Below, in pieces: positions 34,111 to 45,866 of a stretch of DNA of 64,000 nt. The notes under the pieces are model-generated. The model made no database searches. It was given only the letters and a program-made list of their open reading frames with translations, and was not told where the DNA came from. The stretch is from Cryptomeria japonica. Taxonomy: Eukaryota; Streptophyta; Pinopsida; Cupressales; Cupressaceae. Positions within the stretch are counted from its first letter, which is position 1, and the number at the start of each line of letters is the position of its first letter. The translations under genes were made by a program, and so were the position numbers. The DNA is taken from contig NC_081411.1 of NCBI RefSeq assembly GCF_030272615.1, forward strand, positions 215,744,654 through 215,808,653, in the 5' to 3' direction.

Positions 34111-34864
34111 GTGGAGTTGTTATCTTCTTTTGCTAGTTCAATTTCAAGTTTCATTCAAGATATTCATGATGTTCCCTTCCATGTATATAATGACGACTTT
34201 GCTCTTCCTTTCATCTATAGATATGAAATTTACCCTTTCCCAAATTCGGTCCCACCCAAGAGGACACTTTGGTAAAAGAAGAGACTATGAACACTTATTT
34301 TAAAGATCTCCCTCTTAAGGATGAAGCTTTGGAGAGTGATTTTTATCCTTCTCCTAAAATGTACCTCCCCCATGGAGACCATTTTCTACAAGAGGAAGAT
34401 ATCATGGCTACCTTTTCTAATGATACCTTACATTCTTTTCATTTTAATGACCTTCCCTCTAAACATGGATACAATGGACATGGTTTAGGATGTGTGCAAC
34501 AAATTTTTGACGCTCATGATAGATCTACATTACACTATTCTAAGGAAGATTTAGGTTTCCAACCTCTTCCTTTATCAACATCCCCTCCCTCATCGTCTAA
34601 CAATTTAAACTTTTCATTACAACAAGATAATATTTTGTCTAACCTTCTTCACGCTAAGTTGATTTCCCTTCTTTGGCCCAAATGAAGAAGGAAACATAGA
34701 CAACATCATTAGAATTCCTTTTTGCAAAGTATCATCAAGTCCATGTCTATTCCACTAATGGATGTCAAGATTTGTATACTAAAATTTAACAAATCATTGA
34801 TTCTAGTTTTATCCAAGTAACAAGTGACAATGAGTGGCATCTTTTTCATGATCTTTCTAAATAA
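34111..34864 (+). pseudogene. Family X gag-like ORF remnant, copy C
   Basis: The third copy of the ORF. It has GTG where copy B has ATG and a frame change near 34200. It then stays open from about 34269 to 34685 with the same YPSPKMYL...FLQEEDIMATF and NDLPSKHGY blocks. A stop at 34683 and a frame change precede the Cys/His-like end, which keeps the final Cys in another frame. Substitutions within the shared core look modest. Confidence 0.5.
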
Positions 34865-35543
34865 CATTTATGACCTAATAGGTTGCTGCTCACTTTGTGA
34901 TATTGGAAGCTTACCTTTTGGTGGCTCGTTGTCATTCATGGTGGTACAATTTTAGGTGAAATCATATTCAGTGAGAAACATAATAGCCTATTTATTCTTG
35001 TCTCTACACTTGGGGGGTCGGGGGGAGAGTAGTTTTCAATTATTCCTTCTTTCTATGGATTCACTTTTCCTTTCTTAAGTTGCATCTTTTACAACTTGAT
35101 GTCATTTCTTGAATACAATTATCCTTCATATGAGTACATGTGTATTCCTTGGTTAGGACCTATTCCTTGCTTGAAATGGTATGTCTTTTATGAATTATCT
35201 CTCCTTTTAAAGTGTACAATCCTTCGCTAAGAATCCACATTCTCTAGTAATAGGGAAGGTGTGCATTCTTGGTCTCCTTTCCCTCCCCTTTGGTTCAAGA
35301 TGTTATTTTTGTTAAAGATATCATCTTGGAGGTAGAACTCTTTGGGCAAAGATCTCTTCCTGTGAGAATTTACAAACTTTGAAAGAACAATGAATTGAAA
35401 TAAAAAGACTATCTCCACCAATATTTAGAGCATGAAAATTATCCTAAATAAAATAAACATTCTCATGAATAAGAGATTGAGGGTCTGTGATATGTGTCAT
35501 AAAAGTTGGTCTTAAAAAGCCAACCTACAACAAAGGGGGGGTA
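34865..35543 (+). repeat. Family X/Y junction region, copy C
   Basis: Parallels 3167-3841 and ends in the G run aaaggggggg before TGTT at 35544. The minus-strand ORF 35227-35421 is unsupported. Confidence 0.4.
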
Positions 35544-36715
35544 TGTTATAAAAGTTCTCATCTTACCAAATTTAGTAGAACTGGTACCAACTTTAGCACA
35601 ATCACCGCCTATAGATGTGTTTAGATAGTTTATAAACTCTTACAGTTTGATAGACCATCAAATAGTTTAAAACTCCACCAAATATAGTTTTAATAAAAAA
35701 TGTCAAATATGATGTAGTGGAAAATTAACGACATAAAGGCCAAGGAATGACACCATATTTTTAAATGTTTTTTTTTTCTTTGAAATAAAATAACAAAGGC
35801 TTGAAAGTTGAACTTCAATCTTAGAAGCCAAAGAAAAAAAAAAAATTAAAATTAGGTAAGCGTCCCTTGACATCCACACCCAAAGGAGAGGAATATGTGC
35901 TCTTGAGAGGTTTATAAGCCTCCTAAAGTAGGTTGTACCCTCCTTAAGAGCCATTGTTCTTTTTATAAAGGAATCAAACTTCAAGTTTGTAGGCTGCGAT
36001 TTATAGGTGTCTATGCAGCTACTTAGGACCTTTAATTTTTATTTATTTAAAAACAACTTTGCCAATGTTTTTTCATATTATTTAAAACATAAAAGAGTAT
36101 TTTTTTTATTAAAAATCATACATGTATGTTCATGGAGCCATACTTCTCCATACAAGAAAAAAAAATTGTTTCAGCTGGTAACTTGAAATTATAATTGATT
36201 TTAAGGTTTCCAAGGCTTTTGAGCATGATGTCAGGGTCATATTTAACCCAAAATGCTCTAAAATGGTATTTCCTTGCTAGATTTGGCAATGAACCTCCCT
36301 TTTCAAAGCAGGTTGTAAATCTATTCTCCAATGTCCATTTAACATGAAACAAAAGTAATTCTTACTTTCTCAACTACTCTAGACTTGCTAATGAGCTCAA
36401 ATTTTCTTTGACAAGCTCCAAAAAAACCTACAACTTGAAAGTCAAAGTATGAAGTCCCCTAGAAACTAGTATTTTCTCCATACTTTTTTAATTCTCCAAA
36501 TCATCCAAGAATGCAACAAAAGAGCATACTCGTGTGCTTTGAAAAATAATAGTTCTAGCACTCCTATATTTCCTAAAATATTGCTAACCCAAATTTCACA
36601 ATAGCTCTAATACCATGTAATATTTGGATAAAAAGATGCCCAAGGATGCAAATGAATGAAGGAAGGAATATATCTAGAAATAAAAAATGAGCAAGATTAA
36701 ATTGTGTTCTACTCA
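35544..36715 (+). repeat. Family Y LTR-like segment, copy C
   Basis: Starts TGTTATAAAAG after a purine tract and follows copy A (3842-5028) closely. Past 36715 the sequence continues without a copy A partner. Where this LTR-like segment truly ends cannot be seen. Confidence 0.45.
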
Positions 36716-38468
36716 ACAGAATGTAAATTTTACAATGAGAATGAGATGCTCATATGAGAGAAAGAAGTGAGTGTATATAGGATATATCACCCAAGAGACT
36801 AAAAACACAACCAACATAGGATAATGAAAAAGTCCCCAAGTAAACTTGATATGGTGTCGAAAGGACCTAAGTGGATAACTAGCTAAGAAATGAACTAGTT
36901 AGATAAAGTACCTTGTTCAAATTAATAGTGTGTCATAATAAAAGACCATTACAAGGTTTACAGTGATTAAAATATAATCACATTTATCAAATCCAACATT
37001 GAACTCATACCAACAATCGTGAAAAATAAAAAAAACCCTAGCTAAGAGTAAAAGATTCTTCTAGATTAATACAAACTATCATGGAGAATTATACTATATA
37101 GAGAGCTTATTAACTTAGCCTCTTTTTGGTTTTACAAGTATGTTACTTTTAAGATAAGCTAAACTAGCATGGTATAAAATATTGGAGTTCTCTTACACTA
37201 TGTTGACCAAGAACAACAAATGGTCAATCCATTGAACAAGGAACTAACTTGTACAAATATTTCTTCACATTGTTCATAGCTCGAGGGTAAGAAGTATCAA
37301 GGAGAAAAGAACTCACAAAGATATGTGACCAATATGAGAGTGAAAGTAGATCAGAAATAACTTTTAAAAATATCATAATTTTATTAATATCTCTTGGGTG
37401 TACTTCCTTCATAATTCATGCCTAAAATTATGGTCATGTGTCAAGTTGTACCAAGGAGGCAGAGGAGAACATTCCTAATTGATTTGCAAATCATCCCATT
37501 AGTATTCAAAATCTAGTTATGGTATTCTAGGTTCTAGGCCGTGTCCTAAAAATGGTGGGATACATCCTTTGGGAACCATGTAAATAAAATCTAGTAGTTA
37601 AAACATCATAGCATGGAAAAAAGGTAGGTGAAACAATGCACATATGATGGTTTTGGGGAGTAAAGTAGGTCAACAGTGGGTTTTTGGGTCTAGGAGGGAC
37701 CTTGGAACTTGGTTGAGAATTGTAGGCTAAGCCCACAAATCTAATGGAAGAAATAAGTGAACTAGCAATGGTCAAGGTTTAAGAGGAATTTTAGAATCAA
37801 AACCAAACACAAAGGTGTAAGTTTATCCCAAAGGTCTAGGATCTAGAGAAAATAAAGGAACTAGAGAAGGTTCAATGGGTGTTGAGATTCTTGATAGACT
37901 TGGGACTAAGGGGAATGGTAAGGATAAAGTCACAAGGATTGTATTTGAAGAGGGATTCAAAGTTAGAACCTAGAATAAAGTGCATATTGGGGATGGAACA
38001 GGAATACATGGAGCACAAGGAGCAAGGAAAATTTAGCACCATGGATTGGTGTCAAAGTTTGGGGTTCACTCAAGGTTCTAACTATTGAATATAGTGTTTT
38101 CATTAATGTCAAAGAGATTGAATTATGTCAATATATATAAGAACAATAAAGGACTGAGTCTAAAAATGACTGGATAACTCTTTAAATTTATCATTATGTA
38201 TCGATATCACTTGTTCCTAAATATCAAATGTGTTTGCAAAGGTATAGAATTGTCTGCATTGAGTTTTTGAAGTCTGGTGCTCAAAGACAATATTTGTATT
38301 TATATAGCATCGTAAATTTTATCTACATACAATTTTATCCTTGCTTAGGCCTCACCTTGGTGCTTCAACTTTCAACACTTGATGTCTATTCTGCTTCTAC
38401 TCACACCACCTCTGTAAATCTTGCATTTCCATCTTCTTCTCTGCCTTCCCTCCAATCCTAAGTCTTGA
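36716..38468. other. Unassigned AT-rich DNA
   Basis: May continue the family Y segment for some distance (gagtgtatataggatat near 36770 could be a promoter). I see no coding signal or clear repeat. The ORFs at 37527-37775, 37879-38088 and 38228-38461 lack recognisable features. Confidence 0.3.
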
Positions 38469-39330
38469 TTGTTAGGAATAGGGAATTGGGCACCTTGGTC
38501 ATTTTAATTAGGGCCCAATTTTGGTCCTCATAATGGTCATCTTAGATGAGTGGGAAATTTTATCTCCTGAGATCAACCCACTCTAAAAATTTAGTTAATT
38601 TTTGAGCAGTCAAGTATAAAATGAGGTCTACCCCTCTCATTTGAGAATCTAAGAAATCTAACCTCAATCAAGATCTCAATTATATACTTAAGTAAATTCA
38701 AGTGAGCAAGAAATTAGTCATTCATCGAGTATTAGAGAAGAAGTAAAGTCAAGATTAAGAATTCAAGATGGCATCCATGATCAACTTTTTATGAGGACAT
38801 TCTACAAGACATCCTAAAACCCTTGCATGAAGATCAAACAAAACTTCATCAAGGTATACATTTCAATTACAAGCATTTTGTTTCAGATCTAGCCCTTACA
38901 TCAAAAGGAAAGCATCTTTCTGCAATTTCTATTTCAATGACTATTTCAATTTCAAGGTTAATTTCTAAATCAAAGTTTGACCTAAGGCAAACCCTTATCC
39001 TCAACATATTTTCTCTCTTTTGTGTGTGTAAGGAATAGGCTCAAGAGTTGTACTTAGGGATTTTCATAGGGTTTATAATGACGAACATGTTTAGCTTTCA
39101 ACATAATGAAAGTTGGAGGGCCACGGTGAATCTGTACTACCTAGTCCCAAAAAATTTGGTCAAACTAGGAATGGGTTCTAAACATCTTCTTTTGCCTGGA
39201 TCTTAGTTTGTGGCTTGTGGGATATCTATAGCAGTCTATTTTTATCAAGTTGCTTCAATTATTTGTTGTTTTACCCTGATTTCACAAGTACCTTCCGATT
39301 TCAACTAAGAAAGGAGGTAACAAACAAATA
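38469..39330 (+). repeat. LTR-like segment related to family X leader
   Basis: Starts TGTTAGGAATAGGG and contains a TATA-like agtataaaatgagg (near 38613). It then follows the same order of phrases as the family X leader at 1460-1690 (tttcaattacaagcatttt; gacctaaggcaaaccctta; ttttgtgtgtgtaagg), but diverged. Its edges are uncertain and no partner LTR is visible. Confidence 0.35.
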
Positions 39331-41168
39331 ACCAGTGAATCTAACCAGAATTTCAACCCTTTCCATATTTGGATTGTGGCTAGATCTACTGGATTCGCCC
39401 CTTTTAATGTGTTGGCTAATTTGTCTTGTTGGTGGTTTTATTATCTTAATTGAAACCCTAATCCAAATTATGTACCATTATAGTATTATGTCACACTATC
39501 ATGGTTTTGGGTACCTCAGTCTACTACAATTGGCTTAGAAGTAAATTTACACGTGAAGCACATTATATCTAAGTTTTAGTGGATTTGGTCAAGCAGACTT
39601 AAAGTTAGAAGTGACAAGTACAAACTAAGTTAGCTTGTTGACTATGTAAGAGTTTCTATTGGATGCTCCAAATAAAGGAAACATGTGTCAGATGGAGAAA
39701 GTGTGTGTCAAAGGTAGTTTGGGACTAGTAGAGTTTGTGTCAAGTAACATATAGTGTGATCTTACTCTTAGTGTAATGTGTTGGCTTTAGAACTAAGTTG
39801 ACTACACATTCGAATTAATAAATTTATTCTTGGTTGACTCGTGGATATTGAAATTAGATTCTAGGATGGTATGAAAGTATAAGTAATATTAGAATGCATA
39901 TATAATGTCAGTCAGTTTCATTCCAATGTGTTGTTATGTGTCAGAAGTTGTGCAAGTTGTGAATAATATATTGTGAGTTGTGTGAACTAAGATGTTGATC
40001 CTATACACACTGTGAGAACTTTCTTTGAATAAAATCAAATTAGACAGATAATAAATCTTGATTTTGAAAGGTCTGCATGATACATATTTTATATTTTTGA
40101 TATCTTGTTTATATTTGAGGTTGGTGCCTCATTATCTAAGTTGGTGCTCAATTTTTTGGAGTAGGGGATTGGTGTTTCATGTAGGTTGTTGTTCACAAAT
40201 CTAATTGGGAATTATTATCTCCTTCTTAGCTTGAAATTATTGTGGGTTGGTGCCTACAAAATCATTGTAAAATTCTCATTATCATTTTGTGAGGCTGGAT
40301 TTGGATAGTAGATCAAAGTAGATTTTTTCACAATGGTTTTTCCCTTCTATGTTTCCACGTAAATTGGTGTTCTCTTATGTTGATATATAGTTGTTTTAAT
40401 GATAATGTGAGATCATTGTGAGATGTAGTAATGCTATTGATATTGCTTTAAGTATTGAAGTTAAATTTTGTATATACTAGTTCACCCCCACTCTCTTAGT
40501 ATATTCATTTGTTCAACATTAACATTAAGGAAACGAGGAAGGAGAATAGATTCAAGAGTCTTAAGGTTATAAGGAGTTCCAAAACTCTAGAATAGGGCTC
40601 AAATCAAGGATGGGAATTTTAAAAGGACTTGGAACCATGGAAAAATCCACAATTACAAGTTTTCTTGATGATCTTTAATAGAGGTACATGATTTTTTTGC
40701 TTTTTATACACGAAGTTTTCAAAAATTTGTGAAATCCCTATTTTTTCAAATTTTGGGGGCATCGTTTTAGCTCATATGAACACCTTTTCAGGTGCAATTA
40801 TTTTTCAAAGTGCACAATTTTTTTTATAATTTATAGTGGTGTTATCAGTTTGTAGTCACTATGATAAAAAAAAATTGCTTTGAGTACATGGCCTTATTTG
40901 AATTGTTTTTGGCAAATGTAATGCATAGATCATAATTTAGTTTTTTGCATATTGATTTGAGTCTAATATAGCTCAATTGTGGAAAGTTGTAAAATAATGA
41001 AATCAAAAGTCCACTTTGTCTTATTTTGCAAGTGGTCATTATAAATGCGCTAAGTGTCAAATCATCATTTTGGGGGTGGGGGGATTCTTTGATTGAGTGA
41101 ATTTGGGGAGAGGAGGTGTTGTGTTCTTGTGTGTCTCTCTCTCTTTGGTGCTCTTTTTCTTTTTCGTT
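39331..41168 (+). repeat. Probable Copia LTR remnant and leader
   Basis: Phrases such as ctagttcacccccactctct (40479-40498) and a terminal gttcaaca (40513-40520) resemble the end of Copia-type LTRs, and a Copia gag relic follows at 41169. The start of the LTR and the primer-binding site cannot be seen. The assignment is an inference from context. No host gene is visible in this stretch. Confidence 0.3.
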
Positions 41169-42280
41169 ATGGGTTCTCCTAAAGTTCCTCTATTAACTCC
41201 ACATAATTATTCAACTTCGAAAGTTAATGCATGAAGTAAACTATTGGAAAAAGGTTTAAATCATTATGTTGATTGCACAATTTTAGAATCATCAAATCCT
41301 AAAGCTTATCCTAATCTTAAAATGTAATGGCTCATCAAAAATTTTATGGCTCTTGGAACATTCAAGATAAAGTATATATCTCCCGATCTTGTCTTTCAAA
41401 TTGAAAAGTGTACTTGACAATCAAGGAAACTTGGGGTAAACTTGCTCAATCAAGTATGGTCAAGTTGATGAGATTAGAGGATACACACTTGGAAGTGATC
41501 TCCTAAATTTGTATCCCAAGGATTTTTATACAATCCAAAATTATGTCACTAAGGAAAATGAGGTAAGAACATAACTCAAGGATTGTGGTATTGAGAAGAA
41601 GGATGTAGAGTTTTAATTTGTTGGGCAAGCTTCCTTAGAAATATGCAACTTTTGTTTCTAGTTTCCATACTCTTCGGTTGACAATGGGGAGTGCCTATAA
41701 TTCACTATCCTTTGATTCATTCACATAGATGTTGATTTTTGAACAATTAAAGTTGATCACAATGGGTATTCTCAAGTCATCCAAGTTGCACGCTTGGCTA
41801 ATCATGAGAAAAGATCTAACAAGAAGTAGAAGCAATTAAAACCGAAGCCACAAAAGGATAGAGCACAATCTTCCTCTCCTCAACAAAGAGATTCTATATC
41901 CTCTCTTAAGGGGGAATCATCTAAGAAGGAGAAGCTTATTTATGCATATTTGTAAGAAGTTAGGACATGAAGAACACCATTGTAACAACAAAGATATTGA
42001 TGAATTGAGCATCTTCTTGAGAAAAATAGAATCAATTTGTCTTCTAGAATGTCTAATTTAGCTTCTTCTTCCAAAGAAAAAAAAATTGATAAGGGAAAGA
42101 GTCACACTTTTGGGATAAGTAAAGGTCGAGCTCTTTGTGCTATTACAAGTCAAGATTCAAACTAGAGATGGCTTCTAAATTCAAGATCTTCTCATCATAT
42201 GGTATCTTTGTTGTCTATCTTCTCTTCATTTGTCTATGTTGTCTATGGGAATTAGATTGGGATAATTATGAAGTTAACTA
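41169..42280 (+). pseudogene. Copia retrotransposon gag and protease start (relic)
   Basis: ATG at 41169 opens MGSPKVPLLTPHNYSTSKVNA, and then stops and frame changes occur every 50-150 bases. Gag-like blocks continue across frames (a KLLEKGLNHYV-type region, then TLRLTMGS-like DNA). Near 41943-41990 a retroviral-type zinc knuckle is legible, C-x2-C-KKLG-H-EEHH-C, with one base missing between the first two Cys. Near 42165 the reading WLLNSRSSHHM matches the protease active-site region W-LLDSGASHHM with Asp and Gly-Ala altered. Integrase and reverse transcriptase are missing. Confidence 0.75.
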
Positions 42281-42990
42281 TTAAGATACACAAGTCAAGT
42301 GGCAATTACGAGGCGGGAGTGACAGATACATAATTAACATTAAACTAGTATACTTATATTAAAAATATATATGTAAAATATGCCGAGAGATATCTTATAA
42401 TAGAAGAGAATCATTGCAAAATAAATGTTTTTCTAAAATACTAAACACCAATAATACAAATCCATTAAAGTGTTGCATGCAAAAAGTTGTGAATCTATTT
42501 GGAGACAAGTGGCGAGGGTTCTATTTTATTTGGAATAATAAAATAACACCTCCACAAAAACTGAAACATGACATATTTCATGCATTTACCCATCATTTGC
42601 ATGTCAAATTGTTTCAAAATGGATTTTTGTTTACGAACATTTTGATATCATTGTATGTCTCTCGGCGCAATAAAAAAAAAATAGTTAATGAAAATAAACT
42701 AGCACACAAATATTTAAAAAAATCCAAATAAAGTATGCTGAAAGATATCAAATTTTAAAATATTAACATTCATAAATAATAGTAAAGAGCTAATTGTAAT
42801 GAGATTGATGTGAAATGGTTCAATAAATCTTCTAGACTGCTTGAAGGAAAATTCAAAATATAAATATTTAACATTTGATTTCTAATTATATAACTATATA
42901 TACATATTAGATTTAATATATGTAATATTTATTTTCTCTAAAATAATAATATTGTAAAGTTAATTCTCATTGAAACCTAACCCTAATCAT
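42281..42990. other. AT-rich stretch, no element recognised
   Basis: A phrase of the type tatgccgagagatatc recurs (near 42380 and, diverged, near 42735). The Lys/Asn-rich ORF 42414-42731 shows no family features. Nothing else is supported. Confidence 0.35.
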
Positions 42991-43381
42991 ATATATGTAA
43001 TTCTAATTTTATCCCTAACATTAATCATTATCTAATATTAAATCTCACCCCGATTGAATCTTGACACAACATATTTAAACCCAAATGTAACATTAATCCT
43101 AATGCTAATTAATCCCTAACCCTAACCCTATCTTTCATTCCAATTATAAACCTAAATTTAACCCAAATATAACATTAAATATAACCCTAATTTACCTCTA
43201 ATGCTAACCCTATTTAAACCCTAATATACTATTAACCCTAACCATAATTAATCACTAACCTTAACCATAATTTTACCCTTACCCTAATTGACCCCTAACC
43301 CTAACTCTTATTGAACCTTGATCTAACATTAACCCTAATCCTTACCTTACTAATCCAATATTAACCCTAATAATATTTTTA
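42991..43381 (+). repeat. Degenerate telomere-like array, left part
   Basis: Dozens of imperfect CCCTAA or AACCCTAAT units mixed with other AT-rich words, many with one to three changes, and some intact runs such as ccctaaccctaaccctat near 43112. It continues at 50155 after LINE1, which was inserted into it. Orientation is C-rich on the plus strand. An interstitial array or a decayed telomere-derived satellite both fit. Confidence 0.7.
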
Positions 43382-43396
43382 ACCATAATCATAATT
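43382..43396 (+). repeat. LINE1 target-site duplication, left copy
   Basis: accataatcataatt, identical to 50140-50154 directly after the LINE1 tail. The 15-bp perfect match proves target-primed insertion and fixes both LINE1 ends. Confidence 0.9.
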
Positions 43397-43541
43397 TTTT
43401 TTGAATCGAGAAAGTTGGAGGCACTCTGCAACTAGGGCATGAAACCCAGTGGTGCCGCTAGTTGCAGTACGCTATCGTGTGCGAGGGCTCCCTGGCCTTG
43501 CTGGGAAGCCCTTGAGTCATTTATTACCACTCATGCATTAA

Positions 43542-45866
43542 ATGGATCCGAATAAAGATGGCTCCGGTAACCCTAAACAACCCATTCATCCAACTGTGAA
43601 CGCTCGAGAGTTCCGGAAGACCTTCAGCCAAGCGGTGGAGGGCAAGCAGTTTTCATTCCTCGAAGATGCAAGGTTCGAAGCCGCTCTCCACCATGAAGAT
43701 GAAACCAATCTCGTGCCAGCACAAGGTGAGGTCCACTCCTCCAAACGCATCACCATTAAACCTAATGACTCCATGCTCTCTGTCATTTCTTTAGAGATTT
43801 CTAGACTTAGGGATTCAACAATTTTTTTTCGCTGCCTTTGATGTAAATAACTTACCATCTCGTCAATATATGAATAAATGGTTGCAAGATGTGTGGGTCA
43901 ATAAATTAGGGTTTCAATTTTCGTTTTGTAGAATGATTCAAAAGGGTTTGTTTCTATTCTTCTTTGACAATAAGGAAAGCCAAAGCAAAATTGTAAATAA
44001 ATAGTTTTGGTCAGTAGGAAATTCATCTTTTAGGGCAGTTCATTGGGACTCCGAAGCTTGTAATGATGAAATTATTGCCCTTTCCTGCCCAAAATGGATA
44101 ACTATTAAGAATGTCCCAGCTTTCCTTTGGTCCTGTGTGGATAAAATTGCGGAACCCTTGGGGAAAATTGTAAAAATAGACTCTTCTCCCTCGGTCCTCC
44201 CTCATCTTGATGCTAGACTTCTCATTGCATTAAAACCAAGTATGAGTTACCCTACAGAAATTATTCTCCTCAACAATAAAACTTACTTTTGTCTAATTGA
44301 ATAAATGGGTGGAATATATGTCTGTCACTTTTGTAAGGTTAGTGGTCATTTTAGGAGTAAATGACCCTTATTATCAGGCAAATCTTCAAGACCTAAAACT
44401 AGGGCCTCCAGTCCCCCCCGGTAGCTAAAGTCGTGCCCTTTGAACCTGCCCCCTCATCTCCCCCTCATATCCCTTCCTCGCCCCCCCCCCCCAACCTGCT
44501 ACTTTTCCCTCCCCCTCGCCTCTCCCCCACACCCCTCCCCCTTCCTCTTCATCCCCCTCGATGGCTAACTCCATTTTAGACTACAACAATGCTATCAAAG
44601 AAGCCCTCGCCGCTGCTCAGCCTCCCCCCTTTACCCCCTCTGAATCAGTTGATACTCCTTCCCATCTCTCAAACCTAAGGACCCTTAATGCACAACAACT
44701 AGTGATGGAAAAACTAAGGAAAGCAGCGGAAGCAAGGAAAGTTTTTGAACTAAACCTCCTCAAGCAGAAATTGGAAATTGAAGCCTCTTGGTGTCATCTA
44801 CCTGACCTTGAGGACATTGATAGGGGTGCTCCAGATATGGCAGACACCATTAGTAGGGCCTTGGCCCAGGACCCCGAACTATCCATTGTTAGGGTTTCTA
44901 GCAGATCTGAAGCAAATATGAACTAACAGTTATATGCAAATTTAAATACAAAAGATAAAGGAATAAAATAGGACACAGATAACACAGAGATTTAATGTGG
45001 TTCACCCGAAATGGGTTACATCCACCATACACAATTGTCCAATCTTTCTTATTATCTAGCAAAATAGTACATCAACCTTACAATGCCTTAAGCATCCTAG
45101 TCGCTTATAACATGCATTTTTAGGGCAACAAACAAAGTCAACATTTTTAGGGTTTTATTACAATGTCAGTTTTCATCAACAAAAAAAGGCAAAAAAAAAT
45201 TTCTCGGGGGCTGCCGCCCCCAAACCCTCGCAGCGGGCTTCGCCCGCTTTCCCAAGGCTCAGCCCGACCATGAACCCCGACGAGGATACCTATTGAGTGT
45301 ATAGTACTTTGCTGATCAATCGCCACATATCAACATCCACTTGCAAAGAACCTAATGGTTTCAATACTGAGGAACCCTCTACCCTGCAAGGGGATAGGGG
45401 AGGACCTACTTTGGAGGAGGTACCATCAACCCCTCTAGACGATCTTGGTAATTTAGAGGACTCTAAGGGAGACCTTGCTAGTGTTGTTCCCTACACTGCT
45501 AGCACTCCTATTAGTGCCCTAAAGGCAAAGTTTGATAGCACTCGGGTAGTGCAACCCAGTGCAGATCCCTTCACTCCAGTGGAAACCAATTTTGAACAAG
45601 GACTGGCAGTACCTCAAGATGCATTTTCTATGGTTAAACATAGGAAAGCTAAGAGGAAGAGATCTCCTAAGAACAACAAGGACAATGCTAACAGGAAGGA
45701 ATCTCTAGGCCCCGAGCAAATCTCTGAGGCAAGGAAAAAGAGAGGTAGACCCTCCTCTTCTATTGCATTTGATGCTATCAATATAGCAAACAAAGAGGAC
45801 TGGCCCAAGTGTTTTGAGGGATTTAAATCCCAAACTGACCCTCCCGAACCAGGTGCCTCATGTTGA
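43542..45866 (+). pseudogene. LINE1 ORF1, RNA-binding protein (broken)
   Basis: ATG at 43542 opens MDPNKDGSGNPKQP. A frameshift in a T run near 43819 moves the frame, after which a DUF4283-like region is legible (YMNKWLQDVWVNKLGF, then ITIKNVPAFLWSCVDKIAEPLG). A zinc knuckle at 44323-44364 reads CHFCKVSGHFRSK with the last Cys changed to TGA. A Pro-rich segment on long C runs follows, then 44561-44926. An insertion interrupts at about 44912-45310. The C-terminal part, 45297-45866, is open and basic (KHRKAKRKRSPK, KKRGRPSSS), suited to RNA binding. The stop at 45864-45866 overlaps the ORF2 start at 45860. Confidence 0.8.
44912..45310 (+). other. Insertion in LINE1 ORF1 with GC-rich hairpins
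   Basis: ORF1-type coding sequence stops at about 44912 and resumes near 45310. The inserted DNA starts AT-rich, includes a phrase frequent near plant LTR element ends (acacagagatttaatgtggt), and then has two strong hairpins: gggggctgccgccccc (45206-45221) and gcgggcttcgcccgc (45235-45249). I could not find target duplications or matched termini, so its type (short LTR element, MITE or other) is unknown. The edges are accurate to tens of bases. Confidence 0.45.

Noticed and set aside
37527-38461. Short ORFs as host genes
   Set aside because: No recognisable domains, splice signals or conservation; lengths fit chance.
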